A stretch of 64,000 nt of DNA from Limnanthes douglasii subsp. nivea (GCA_036936605.1 JAUPFV010000004.1:124249706-124313705), one strand, 5' to 3'. Shown: positions 45,481-58,133, counted from the stretch's first letter. The notes: generated by a model from the sequence alone, not told the origin. Numbers and translations are program-made.

Positions 45481-46969
45481 AATGACTCTGTGTTTCTATA
45501 ATCAAATTATATGGGATTTATGTGAATCACATACTTTTTTTGATGTTTTATGTTTGAAACTAAATATATAAACTATTTTTTATATTTCTTAATCTTCTTA
45601 TTTAATTTTAAAAAATGTTAGTGGAAAAAAATATTAATAATAAATTTTATTTATTTATTATTATTATTATTAAAATTAAAAGTACTATTAATTGTTAATT
45701 AGTTTAACAACAAAGCTTTGCGAATTTTCTAAAGAGAGATAAGAATATTATTTATGACAAATTTGTTTTAGTTGTCGACTCTCTTTAATGTTTTTTGTTT
45801 TTTTAAAATAGTGGAATATGATGTTAAACTAGGATTGATTTTTTTATTTTTGGGTGTTACAAAATATGTTGAATCATTAAAAAAAAAGTGTGTAATATTT
45901 TATAAATATTTTATTTTTATCAAATAAGAAAACTATTTTTAAAAATATTATATTTTTTCAAAAATATATAATAATTAATGATAAAATATATATTTTTTAA
46001 TTATTTTAAGAATAATTTTATTTTTAGTTTATCATACTAAACCTCTTTAATTTTATTTCGAAATAGCTAATTTCAATGCAAAAAGTAAAAATATTTCTTA
46101 TTAAATTATTCATGACTTTTATTTTATATTTGCTTAAAATATATTTTATAATATGTAAATATGTCTTAAGTTATAATATCAAATCTTAAATCTTATGTTA
46201 TTCGTTTTTATTTTTTGTTATATGAAAATTGAAGATAATACAATATTTTATGAAATCTAGATACACATTAAACATATATATCAAATTTTATGTATTCTAT
46301 GTTTATTATTATTATTATTATGTGTCTTATATATTACAATTTTGTAATCATGTCATTAATATTGAGTTTTTTTTTTAATATTCATGAAATAATTGGTTTT
46401 TAAAAAAAAGTTTGTTTTACATGTTATCTTAAAAAATATCATTAAACCAAAAAAATATTAATTGATTTTTTTTAATGTTTGTATACTGTTATTATTTTAA
46501 AATGAAGATAATTTTGTTCAATTTGGTCATTAATATATATATATATATATAATTAGGTTGGAGTGTTTAGTATTTTAATCTATCAAATTGTGAAATTTAT
46601 TTCTAGATATATTGAAATCTAAAATAAGGGTTTGAATAAATTAAAATCGATTTCTCGATACATTGAAATTTAAAATAAAGGTTTGAATAAACGAAATTGA
46701 TTTAGTATCATTTTTTAATGCGAATATACATCGTTCCACCTATGGGTGTTATACAGATATTTCAGATACATGTCTGCCTATATTCGAATCCAAAATCTGA
46801 AATCGGTATTCAAATCTATTTTTTTAGAAAAATTGTGTATGAATCTTTTGGATATTATCTGGATACGGATAATATCCAAATCTGAATATCTTACAGATAA
46901 TATCCAAATCTGAATATCTTAATTTCAAAGTTGACCATTAAAATTATCGATTAAGATTTCAAACATAAC
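45481..46969. other. AT-rich intergenic DNA, no gene recognised
   Basis: Long A/T runs and a short (TA)n tract near 46,534-46,550. No coding or structured feature supported. From about 46,735 repeated gatattatc(t/c)ggata phrases may mark a non-autonomous DNA transposon. Confidence 0.5.
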
Positions 46970-47093
46970 CAGACCGAACTATTAAGATTGTCGGTTCGAA
47001 CCAAACCGATAATATTTTGATTTTATAAAACACAGCCGAACCAAAACCGATAAGTTTCGATTCGGTCCGGTTTACCAAACCGATAACAATCCC
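46970..47093. repeat. Fragment of the TTCGGTT-rich element family
   Basis: Complemented from 47,093, the sequence starts gggattgttatcggttt, close to the left end of the element at 4,720 (gggttgttatcgattc), followed by the same aaccga/tcggtt words. Only about 120 bp is recognisable. Confidence 0.5.
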
Positions 47094-48720
47094 ATAAATA
47101 TTTATATAATATTTTTAATAATTTATATAAGTTAACAGTTGTTTTGATGAGCTACAACAAGTTTTGGTAGAAAATAATGGATGCTTATGAGTCATTTTAA
47201 AGTGAGGAAGTATTTTGTCTTACCGTCAAATAACCGCTTACGTCTCACAAATTTTGTTGTTTGTTTTGGTGTTAGATTTGTAGCCCACTCAATGCACTAC
47301 AACCCACAAATATATGTGGTCTACACTCCTCTATTAATTTTTTCTAAACATATTATATATATATATATAAATGGTATACATTAGCTAGACTTGGAACATG
47401 TTGTTTCATGAGTTAATTTGTTTTTCTCTTCAACACGTAAACATGCACAACTATTGTTGAAACATGCACAACTATGCATAAATGTTATTCTTGCGCCAAG
47501 TCTGTATAGAAATATAATTGTTGCATCAAACCTTCTTTAGAATTTGTGTCTACATTATGTAAATACGCCAAGGCATTTTTTTTTGCAGAATATTCGTTTT
47601 TGCATGATATATTTATTATATGACAACTAACTATCTCTACAGGTTACCTTTATCAAGACAATAAAAAGGTTTGTTCCCATTGTTATACAACATGGCTCTC
47701 CTCTGGTTCCGGCTATCTGTTTTTGTTTGGTATAAAAAAATTCTCTATTCTATTTTGTTTCTGGCGGTTTAGCATGCGTAATTTTTTAGTGTTTGTAGTT
47801 CATACCATATTGGATATATTCATATTATTTCATATCACGCTTAATAAAGATAGTTTTTCGTTATATATATATAATGTTTATTTATAAAATTTCGGATATC
47901 GGATATTTCGAATATAGATATGTCTATATATATGTATCCGTTATTTTTTTATACGAATATTATCAGTTTTCTTTCGAATACAGATATTACCCATTTTCTT
48001 TGGTTTCGATATCGAATATTTTGAGCAGATCTTGAGATTGTTTTGACAGACCTAGCCTCACTAAATGTTAATAAAACTCTTAATGATGCTACTTTTTTAT
48101 TATTTTAATGTACCTTAAAATAGTCATGCTACCCCGTAAGGGTTTTAGCGCCAAAGAAAATTAGACAACCGATTTTGAAACTCTAACATTAAACATCAAA
48201 TTAAATATTTTAATATTTTAATTTATTTTATGTTTTTATATAGTTACTGAATTATATAAGATTTATCGATATAATATTTGAATTTCAAATATGAAAGCTT
48301 TATATGATATTTTATCTATATGGTTTTCTTGTTTAATATTTTATAGAACCCTTATCTTTCAATGTACATATCTTAAACCCACAATATGCAATATTACAAA
48401 GACTTTGTATATAATTAAAAAAACAATTTTTAACATTAGTTTTTTTTTAGTTTTTTTTTATAATTATGTTGTTTAGTTAGATAAAAAACTCACTTAAGGA
48501 TAAAAAAAATCTATTTTTTCAAAGGAAAAAAGTATAACTAACAATTAGTATGCTACTAATGTGTTATCTGTTTCTTCGACATGCTTCAATTCTTTGCTCG
48601 ATATAGATGAGTAACCTCCTTATTCTTTGTTGAATGATATAGTGAGAACTATATTTAATGGCACTGGTTTTATGTTAATTATGTGATGTTTTAGTTGTCA
48701 CATCCCGTGTTTTGGAGAAT
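47094..48720. other. AT-rich intergenic DNA, no gene recognised
   Basis: From 47,880 to 48,030 repeated ggatatc/cgaata phrases resemble those at 46,740-46,920 in inverted sense, so the two may be the subterminal ends of one non-autonomous element about 1.3 kb long. Termini could not be defined. Confidence 0.4.
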
Positions 48721-48725
48721 ATATT

Positions 48726-49052
48726 TGATGTGGAGATAAATCACCAAGCGCAAGATTAGAAATGTTAATTGTTAAGTTAAATAAATGTATTTGTCCTATT
48801 GTTGTATTTATTACTAGTCATAGGAGAATATTCCTAAGGTATTGAAAGTGAGGGACCAAATTTTAAAAGTGGAAGGACCACAAAGGAAATAAGTGGAGGC
48901 CACCTCACCCACTATATAAGGGAACCTTTTTTTTAGGTTGGTGGGTATTATTAAATACATTCTCTTTCTACTTTATCTCTTTACACTTTCCTCTCTAGTC
49001 ACATTACTCAATAGATCCAAGATTCCCTCTTTAGTCACATTTTAACTCATCA
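48726..49052 (+). repeat. 5' LTR
   Basis: Starts TGATGTGGAGATAAATCACC, ends ACTCATCA. TATA box ctatataaggg at about 48,912. The 3' LTR matches over its full length. Confidence 0.92.
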
Positions 49053-49070
49053 TTGGCGCCGTCTGTGGGA
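49053..49070 (+). other. Primer-binding site
   Basis: TTGGCGCCGTCTGTGGGA follows the LTR end directly and is of the TGGCGCC type used by many plant Ty3/gypsy elements as a tRNA primer site. Gag starts about 55 bp downstream. Confidence 0.8.
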
Positions 49071-49124
49071 AAGAATAATACCTGAAGGTCACATTTTTTC
49101 CTCAAAATCATAACTAACCAAACT

Positions 49125-50986
49125 ATGAACGACGAAATGGTTGGGGACGAGATCGAGAGAGTCTTGACACGAACTGGATCGTTGTCTGAAGGCGAGAGAT
49201 TTCTCGACCATGACCATTATGGACGAGTTTGGGATAAGCGATCAACTCTAATCATGACAAGAAGACAGCTAATGGAAGAGATCGTGAAGCTAAAGGCTGA
49301 AAATGAGAAAGTTTTGAACGAAAAAAAGATTCAAGAAGGGAAAGGCAAGGAACATATGATTGACACTGACAGAGAAGACTCTTCGGGTGAGAATCAAAAC
49401 AAGAACAATTCCCATGTTCGAGGTCATCGGGAGCTCAAACCAGATTGGGAAATGGAAAGAAGGACCAAACATCATTCAAAAGAGGATCAAGACGATTCTA
49501 CTGATTTCACTTCTGATGAATCTTCGGGTAGAGAATCCCGATGTAGAATCAGGCGCAATAAGCAAGCAAGGAATAATAGATCCCGGCGCAATAGAGAAAG
49601 GCTGTTCCAATCTCCAAAAATCAAGAGGGACTACACCGAAAAAAGAACATTGAACTCTCATGAGAAAGAAGAAATGTTGACAGCAAGTAAGGAATAGCGG
49701 GTAATGTTACCTCAAGTTCAATGGCAACCATCAAGAAGCCAAACACACGAGTACAGGGTCACCAGCCATTTCATCAATCCAAATAATGAGGGATTGTACG
49801 GGATTCCCACTCAGGGCCTCGGTGGTGGCGCTTTCGGATTTGGACTTAATTGGAGAGCATCTTCATTGTCGAAAAAAATATTTTTGGGACATCTCCTGAA
49901 GAGATTAGACATATCTAAACTGGAAAAGTACGACGGTAAAAAGGATCCGGATAACCATTTGGAGGCCTTCAAGAACTTTATATTAAGTTTCGACAACGAT
50001 GACAAGCTTCTGTGCCGAGCTTTTTCAATGACTTTAAAAAATCGGGCCTCCAAATGGTACAACAGGTTGCCGCAAGGCTTAAAAACTTTGGGATGTTCTA
50101 GGTAATGTTTTGGAAGCAGTTTGTTGGAAGAAAGAGCTTCCGAGCAAATGGATACACGATTGTCAACTACAGGAAAACGTCGGGAGAGAGCCTCAAGGAT
50201 TCCACCAGACGTTTTATTAATGCCAAAATATATATCGATCATTGCGAAGAAAATGTAGCCCTAACAGGGTATCAGTTAGGATTACTTCCGGGACCGATGA
50301 AGCAAGCAGTAACTAAAGAACGTGCCTTTACCTTTTCCGCCCTCTTAGCTCAGGTGGAAAAACAGATATTAATTGAGGAGACAAAGGCGTCCGAACTAGC
50401 AACCCAAATCCAGCAGAGCACGCAGGCCTCGGTCGTTACTAAGCAGAGTACTCAGTCTAGCTATGTCCCGCAGCCTCAACCAATTAACACACTTCCCCCA
50501 AGTGCTCTGCCTATCCCGGTTAAAACCCAATCCTGTAAGGTACAGAAGGTCAAGCAGAACAATCAAGTGGTCACCCGAACCATTTCTAACAAGTGGATTC
50601 GACCTGCTTACTTTGCTAACCTAACAAAATGTGTGTCAACCATCTACGAGAAGACCAAAAATAGTGGGATCTACCGAAGACCATTTCCCATCTCGACCCC
50701 TCGGGAGAGCAGGAATAATCGATATTGTAGATACCACAAGGACGTAGGGCACGATACTAAGGATTGTATCTCTTTGAAAAATGAAATACAGATGCTAGTG
50801 GAAAATGGGAAGTTGCTTGAGTACGTGAAGAAACGGGCGCAACAAGGAGTGGCGTCAAAAGAAATAGTGGCAGTACGGAAACCGGAAACAACGATGGCCA
50901 TAACAGAGGTGACAGATCTGTTCGATGTGTCTTTGGAATATCTAGATCTCGACGTCAATCGAAATCTCATTGGGGTCATCAAATAA
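49125..50986 (+). pseudogene. gag
   Basis: The first 190 codons (49,125-49,694) are a Lys/Glu/Arg-rich helical head with a coiled-coil-like stretch around residues 50-75, stopped by a TAG after which the same frame resumes at 49,704. The capsid-like part includes LEKYDGKKDPDNHLEAFKNF, LCRAFSMTL and ASKWYNRLP. A frame change near 50,100 leads to the frame 50,105-50,986 with ESLKDSTRRF. The zinc finger is the non-canonical CRYHKDVGHDTKDC, followed by LKNEIQMLVENG, as is typical of Tat-lineage gag. It would form the virus-like particle and bind element RNA. One stop and one frameshift make it defective. Confidence 0.88.
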
Positions 50987-51121
50987 TAATTGATGGAGGG
51001 TCGGAAGAAGGTAAGTAGTCTATGTCCGTTTTCTGAGTCTCTGGCAATCTTTGGAGGTGATTCCATGACAGGGATTACCAATTCTTCCCGAAAATGACAC
51101 ATCGTAAATCTAGCAACTCAG

Positions 51122-51622
51122 TTGGAGTCTCAGACATCTCCTCATTTGTGCAGGAGTCCATCACCAATCTTATACTTCGACGAAGACGATATGAGGGATA
51201 TAGCAGTCCTTTATGAAGACGTTGTCGCGATTGGGGCGGCAAACACGGGAGATGAAGTTTGTCGCATACTTGTGGACACCGGAAGTTCCACAAATATAAT
51301 CTTCTCGTCTATTTTTGCTCAGCTCAAGAGACCACCAGTAATTTCAAGGTTATATCGGACTATTGTTGGGTTCACAGGGTCAACAGCAGTGGTAATTGGC
51401 GAGTTCGAAGGCATTGTGCAGCTCGACCGAGGGTCGTTCAAAAAGGAGGTCATGGTTATGGTCGTGGTAGTTGACGCGCCCGCTTTGCATAATGCAATTT
51501 TCGGCAGATCATGGCTGTTGCGAATGCACGCGGTGACATCTATAATTCATCAGTGTTTAAAATACGTGGTCGACAACAATGTAAGAGTCGTGAGAAGTAG
51601 TCAGAAGGCAGCCCGAGAATGA
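51122..51622 (+). pseudogene. Aspartic protease region of pol
   Basis: The active-site motif ILVDTGSSTNIIF (about 51,268-51,306) and the flap-side HNAIFGRSWLL with a following CLKY are clear, in a frame of about 166 codons. It would cleave the gag-pol polyprotein. It is separated from the RT frame by stops at about 51,620 and 51,677. Confidence 0.85.
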
Positions 51623-51685
51623 TATCGTGTCGCACTAGCACCAAAGGGCGACCAAGAAATGGTACAGGCAAAAGATTAGCAATTA

Positions 51686-53270
51686 GTGGGGTTTTTGTTG
51701 GGGTCACTGCTGGTAGAAGATCCCCGAGAAGCCCCCAGCCTACTGACTACCGACGAAGATTGTGAAAATTACGATTTTACGGGAGGAAAAATCTTGAAGC
51801 TCGGAACCAACTTCCCACCAGACTTTCGGGAGAATTTGATTTTGTTATTGAAGGAAAGGTTACATTTATTCGCTTGGTATTCGGAAGATGTAAGCGGGGT
51901 TCCAGATAATCTAATAATTCACAGTTTAGCGGTTAACCGAAACATCCGACCTATTTCACGGAAACGTCTGGCCTTCTCATAAAAAAAACAGATATTATAT
52001 TACGGGAAGTTTAAAGAATGTTAAGCGTCAGGCACATAAAAAAGTCGAAATATCCACTGTGGACATCAAACCCTCTTCTGGTAAAAAAGAAAAATGGCAA
52101 ATGGAGGATGTGTGTGGACTTCACTGACCTCAACAGAGCATGCCCAAGGATCCGATTTTCATGCCGAGAAAAATGGAAAGTGGAGGATGTGTGTGGACTT
52201 CAGTTCACTGATTCAACGTCAGGAAACAAGTTACTTTCTTTCATGGATGCGTATGCAGGATACAACCAGATCAAATTAAACCTGATCGACCAGGAAAGCA
52301 CGACTTTCATAACCGGGCGAGGGCTATACTGTTACAAGGTCATGCCCTTCATGCTGAAAAAACGCAGGCGCAACGTATCAGAGATTAGTAAACAAGGCAT
52401 TTGAGAAGCAGATTAGGAGAAACATGGAAGTTTATATTGACAACATGTTCGTCAAAAGTGAGACCGAAGATAACCATCTTGTTGATTTGGAAGAAACCTT
52501 CGATATCCTAAGGGATATAAACCTCAATTTAAACCATGAGAAATACTCTTTCGGTAATCCATCAGGAAATTTTTTAGGTTTCTTGGTTAGTGAAAAAGGG
52601 ATTGAAGCAGATCCAACCCAGTTGCAAGCTTTGACTAACATGGAACCTTCAAGGAGTGTCAAAGAAGTTCAGATACTGACCGGGCGGTTGGCAGCATTAA
52701 ATCGATTTATCTCTCGTTCCTCTGACAAGTGTGCCCTGTTTTTTCAGGTGTCGAGAAATGTTAAAGCTTTCGCTTGGACATCAGCTTGCGACGAGGCTCT
52801 CGTGGGGATAAAACATTACTTTTCGTCCCGAACCTTTTAACAAAGCCCCTGAAGGGAGAAATTTTGTTTTTATATATAACGGTTTCTGGTTATGCAGTGA
52901 GTGCAACTCTGGTCAGCGAGTCAGGGGCTGTCCGTAAAGCAGTTCACTTTGTGAGCAAAAGTTGGTTAGATGCGGAAACAAGATATCTCAAGCTTGAAAA
53001 GACGGCGTTGGCCCTGGTTACCGCGACGTGAAAGATGCGACCATACTTCCAGGCTCATTCGGTAGTCGTCAGAACATCATATCCTCTCAAATACGTACTG
53101 CAACGGTCGGACATATCTGGAAAAATGTCCAAATAGTCGATCGAATTGGGCGATTTTGATATCGATTTTGAGCCACGAACGGCCATAAAGGGCCAAGCTT
53201 TAGCTGATTTCTTGGTAGAGTTTCATTCAAGCCGACCAGAAGAAGTGGAATTTCCCGAGGACAATAGACC
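51686..53270 (+). pseudogene. Reverse transcriptase and first RNase H region
   Basis: An N-terminal linker with LFAWYSEDVSGV and NIRPISRKR leads to RT: VKKKNGKWRMCVDFTDLNRACP, then SFMDAYAGYNQI, then, after a one-base insertion in an A-run near 52,352, a QRLVNKAFEKQI region, and YIDNMFVKS, where the catalytic YxDD is changed to YIDN. NFLGFLVSEKGIEADP and LTGRLAALNRF follow. RNase H connection: AVSATLVSES, VHFVSKSWLDAETRY, then LKYVLQRSDISGKMSK, a stop, and GQALADFLVEF ending about 53,220. A local duplication near 52,089-52,205 disrupts the palm. Not functional. Confidence 0.88.
52089..52203 (+). repeat. 79-bp local duplication inside RT
   Basis: A segment of about 36 bp (gaaaaatgg ... gtgtggacttca) at 52,089 recurs at 52,168 with two mismatches, so the RT phrase KWRMCVDF occurs twice, the second time out of frame. 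It looks like a post-insertion duplication. Confidence 0.75.
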
Positions 53271-53640
53271 ATATGAATGGGTAGTCCGAACCGATGGAGG
53301 ATCAAATGTCAGCGGATGAGGGGCAAGTGTAGATAACCACACCATCGGGAATAATGATGCATCAAACAATCTTTTTTTTTCACCATATCCAAGAATGAGG
53401 CTGAATACGAGGTCGCGCTAGCTGGTTTGAGATTGGCACGAGTATGTGGCACCAGATATGTACGTCTTAATAAACCAGGTTTCGGGTGCATCAGAGGCCA
53501 GGAAAGAGCATTTGGTTTAGTATCTGGCCGCATTGCGTGTATTGGTTGCCTCTTTTACCAAAGTGACATATGAGCACGTTCCCAGAGCCAAAAATATGAT
53601 TGCAGACTCCCTCGCATCTGTGTTTTGCTTAAACAACTAC
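53271..53640 (+). pseudogene. Archaeal-type RNase H domain
   Basis: EWVVRTDGGSNVSG (catalytic DGGSN), then, after a TGA and a frame shift, EAEYEVALAGLRLAR and a final TKVTYEHVPRAKNMIADSLA. The middle TDSQLV region is degraded. This is the second RNase H that distinguishes Tat-lineage elements. The older element at 11,254 has the same domain. Confidence 0.82.
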
Positions 53641-53829
53641 CTGTGGATAATAATGTAGGAAAATCCTTCAATCATTAGGAGAACAAATCTTGACAACCAA
53701 CCTGAAATCGCTTGTCATATATCTTCGATAGCCTTGTCGAACTGGAGAAGAGATATTATAAACTTCCTAGCAGAGGGTTCCTTGCCATAGAACCGAGTAT
53801 TGGCAAGGAAGATACAAAACAAAGCGCGG

Positions 53830-54910
53830 GGGTATTATGATTTTTGGGGATGTACTTTACAAGAAATCTTTCAGCAGACCATTACTGAGATGTTTGGGAA
53901 CAAATAAATCACAAATAATTTTATTCGAGCTTTGCGACGGAGAAGGGGCCGCTCATTACGACTTTAAAGCATTGATAAAAAAAGGTTTTCATTGCAAGTT
54001 TCTATTGGCCGATTGTCACCGCCGATGCGAAGGGCATAGTGAAAACGTGTGATACTTGTCAGAGGTTTGTAAACGTAATTTATACACTTGTTGTTTCCCT
54101 GGAATCAATCTCAGAGAGCCTCTGGTAGGACCGTTACCGATTGCATCTGGCGGAAGGCAGATGATAGTAGTTGCACTGGACTATTTCTCCAAGTGGGCCG
54201 AGGCCGAGCCGTTATCAGGGACGAAGACTAAAGATGTCATTAAATTCATTTGGTCAAATATCTGTTGTAGATATGGGGTTCCCCAGAGATTCACCATGGA
54301 CAATGGACCGCAGTTTGATAGCAAAGAAATGAAATCTTTTTGCTCGTCCCATAGAGTTAAGCAATGTTTTTCGGCACCTTTCCACCCGCAGGCAAACGGA
54401 CAGGTCGAAGTCACAAAGCAGACTATTATGGACGGACTCAAGAAAAACTTAGAAGGAAAAGCCGGCAAATGGTTGGACTATTTGCAGGAAGTACTTTAGG
54501 CCTACCGCACAACCCCCCGAACGGCGACTTAAGAATCACCTTATGCTCTGGTTTACGGAATGGATGCGGTAACCCTGTCGAGATAATCTTCCCCTCCTTC
54601 AGGGTCGGGAGCTATGATGAGAGCTCGTGATTTGGTAGAGGAGAAGCGAATTCGAGCTCAGTTAAATTCGTTACATTATCAGACCCTAATGAGGAGTCGA
54701 TATGCGTCGAGAGTTCGCCGATGAGAATTCAAATTCGGATATATGGTTTTGAGAAGAGTTTTTCTGCATACTAAGGACAAAAGCCTCAATAAGCTCGCAC
54801 CAAAATGGGAAGGTCCATATCAAGTAGTGGAAAAAGTCAAGAACGACACTTACAGACTCCAAAACAAGCATGGGAAACTCTTGAGACTCCCTGGAATATT
54901 GAGCACTTAA
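53830..54910 (+). pseudogene. Integrase
   Basis: An N-terminal LYKKSFSRPLLRCL leads into a degraded HHCC finger. Core: VALDYFSKWAEAEPL (first Asp), FTMDNGPQF (second Asp) and PQANGQVEVTKQ (Glu), with GVPQR between. A stop follows LDYLQEVL, then AYRTTPR. The C-terminal region ends with VFLHTKDKSLNKLAPKWEGPY, YRLQNKHGK and a terminal NIEHL-like phrase at about 54,905. All three catalytic residues survive, but the frame is broken several times. Confidence 0.87.
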
Positions 54911-55157
54911 TGATTTATTTGGATTAAATTTTCAGTTTCTGTTATGATTAATTAGAGCTGTGTAAAAACTTTTGATCGGTGGTGCACTATTTCCTACCTT
55001 GGTGGCACGATGAGGTTTTAATGAGGCATCCATGGCAACTAATTTGTTTAATCTACTCTTTGTTGCTTTCAAAAAAATTCGGTATCGTTATTAAAGGAAA
55101 GTCTGTCAACTGACGAGTTAATAAACGTAATCCTTGAGTTCGGTAGTTAAAAAAAAT
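54911..55157. other. Noncoding spacer after pol
   Basis: No feature beyond the approach to the 97-bp repeats. Confidence 0.5.
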
Positions 55158-55545
55158 TCAATTATCAAATTGATCTACACATTATACCAAACCTTAACCG
55201 TTTTTTCAGTTCTAAATGATCTACAAATTATCCCGATCTAAAAAGGGAAACTTTCAATTGTCAAATTGATCTACATATTATACCGAACCTTAACCGGTTT
55301 TTCAGTTCTTAACTGTTCTACATATTATTCCGATCTAAAAAGGGAAACTTTCAATTGTCAAATTGATCTACATATTATACCGAACCTTAACCAGTTTTTC
55401 AGTTCTAAACTGATCTACAACTTATCCTAATCTAAAAAAGGGAAATTTTCAATTGATAAATTGATCTACACATTATACCAAACCTTAACCGGTATTTCAG
55501 ATTTTAACTGATCCACAAGTTATTACGAACTAAAATTCACTTACG
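55158..55545 (+). repeat. 97-bp tandem repeat, four copies
   Basis: Copies start at 55,158, 55,254, 55,351 and 55,449, each with tcaatt(g/a)..aaattgatctaca, ttataccgaacc and ttaaccg(g)ttttcag. Copies differ by a few bases each. A tandem block between pol and the antisense gene is common in this lineage. Confidence 0.88.
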
Positions 55546-57085
55546 TTTATCCCGACCTTAAAATTCAGTCTAAAGTTGGTCAACATTTTCATCAGAACCC
55601 TCTTTAATTGAGAGAAAACAGTCATAATACAACAAACAACGTTGTAACCTTTACAAAATATACCTTTGTGGGCGAGAACTACAAAAATTACTACAAAAAA
55701 ATTCAAGCATCTTCATCGTTGGGATCGGCATCTGACATATCAGTGTCATCATTTTCCTTATCTTCACAAACGGCACCGTGCGGACGATCCTCTTCTGGAA
55801 CATCCAACCACATCGAACCCAGTGGCAGGTCGGGAAACTGACTATGTAGGTTCAAAACGTAAGCAGCTTTAGCATCGGCCGTTTTCCTCTCCGTTAACTA
55901 TCTACACTTGGCGGCAAAACTAGCATTTTCGGCTTTGCCAAGATCCTGAAGCTAGTCAGTTTCCTTCGTCTTATTTACCAGCAAGTGGCGGAGCAATTGA
56001 TTCTGGATTTTCAGTACTGCCAAGTGACCCCCTTTACCGTCACTGTCTTTCCTGACTCGCGCAAGAGAGGAACTTAAGGAATTTTTTTCCTTCAAGAGAT
56101 GTCAAGGCTGCCTCAGATTTTGACGCCTTCTCTTCTGCGCTCTTGTCCATTTCCTCCAGATTCTTTTTGCCCTGATCACTCTTTTTGAGCTCTGCCTCCA
56201 ACTCAACTATTCGTTTATTGTCATATCACAAGTCTTGGCTCAGTTTCCCCGCTCGCCTCTCTTTCATAGCTAACGGTACAATCATGTTGTACAGTGATAA
56301 AGATAAGACATCGTTGCATTGCAAGGCAAAAGTATTCGGGCTTCCAGGTACTAAAAGCACGGGAATCTTTGTTCCGCTAGATGAGGCTCCGCCAGCTCTC
56401 TTGACATCAGAGGGGCCGACCCTTTTCTCCTCTGGATGAACTCGCCAACTTCATTCTCATCGGCGATCACCACAAAAGTGACGTTCTCTGCCGATAGCAC
56501 TGCGGGAGCAGCAAGATCTCCAGATTTGGCACTCTTTCCATACTGCTCGAAGAGAGCTGCAACGTAGTATTCTCACCAAGCGGCAGAACTGTCCCAATCG
56601 CCCCTGATTTAGCATCTACCTTTCTTTTTGTTGCTTTTGGCCTTTTGGCCTCATGATCATCAGCAACAGACTTCTTCCGTTTCTTTTTCACCTCCTCCTG
56701 ACAGCTAACCTTCCCAGCATCCGCGACAACTACCGGCTCCTTTCCTTCAACCTCGACCTCTGCCTCACCTTTATTTTCCTGCTCGACAATCTCATCAGAT
56801 TTCGAGCGCTTACTTGGTGCCTTGTTACTTTTCGACAGGAATAAATGCGCGTCAGGCGTGTCAGTTTTTTCCACTTAGTCCACCAAACTGGGTGGTTGGC
56901 GCAACTGTTCTATGGTCAGGGGTTCATTAGAGCAGCGCCAGAGGTTTCTCATTATCAATTTGGTGTTCTTAAAGCATCTATGGAATACCCGACCCTAGTT
57001 CTTCTGAGCATAGTCTTTTAACACCTGGAAGTAGAGGTGTCAAACGGGTTGAACCAGCACCAACCCGCACCGTTTAAATCAGAAC

Positions 57086-57205
57086 CACGGGTTGCAGTCC
57101 TGCCGGGTTGCGGTCCTGGCGGATTGCGGTCCTGCCAGGTTGCGGTCCTGGCGGGTTGCTCTTATGCGGTCCTGACGGTCTCGCGGTCCTGCCACGTTGC
57201 AGTCC
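57086..57205 (+). repeat. GC-rich subterminal repeat block, left
   Basis: Six to seven copies of a unit of about 16-17 bp around gggttgcggtcctg(g/c)c, strikingly GC-rich against AT-rich surroundings. The same block in the same orientation occurs at 59,815-59,935. Confidence 0.85.
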
Positions 57206-57598
57206 TAATGAGCCAGTTTCACAGTTAAACCGCCAGTTCAAACCACCAGACGAACCATTTAAGAACTGTTTACCAGTTCAAACCATTTAACCATTTAAGA
57301 ACCGTTTATCAGAATATTTTATAATGTTATTTAAAATTAATTTGTAAGTGTTAATTGAATCTAATTTCAATAATTGATATATGTACCATATACACGAGTT
57401 AATTATTCTATTTCATGTATTTTAATTTAAATATGTTATCATTTTAATCGAAACTTTATAATCATCAATTACATTTTAAAAAAATAATTGTAATTTGATT
57501 TTGATACGTTTGATTATATATTTATATTTATGTATTTAAGATATTTTATTTAATATTATGTAGATATTAAATAAAATAAGTACATCTACTTGTATTTC

Positions 57599-57716
57599 GA
57601 TTACAACTTTCAATAATTGTAAAAATATAAAAATAAAAATTTGATTGTCTTAAACAAGATTACAACTTTCAATAATTGTAAAAATATAAAAATAAAAATT
57701 TGATTGTCTTAAACAA
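57599..57716. repeat. 59-bp tandem duplication within the hAT element
   Basis: 57,599-57,657 is repeated at 57,658-57,716 with no difference seen (unit begins gattacaactttc). Recent local duplication. Confidence 0.85.
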
Positions 57717-58133
57717 GATATCGTAAACAATATAATTGTAAAATGATTTGTATATTGTTTTAACATACTAGATATTTAAGATGTTATATTTAATATTATG
57801 TACATATTAAATAATATATACCTATTAGACATATAATTGTATTCTAATTTTAAATTATTAGGTGATTTGTATATTGTTTAGAACCGATTCGGAATCGAAA
57901 TAAAAAATTATTAAAAACTTGCTAAAACTAATGTATTTTAAATATTATGCCGTAATAAGAGATTAATTTAGGAAATATATATTTTTAAGTTTTTTTTTCG
58001 TCTTTAATAATTAAATGTTTAATATCAAAACCAATCATAAAAAAATAATAAAATATAAAAGCCGAATAATCAATAATTAAATTATATATGATCATTGACA
58101 ATGTGGATAATCTTAGATTACTTGGGATTCTTT

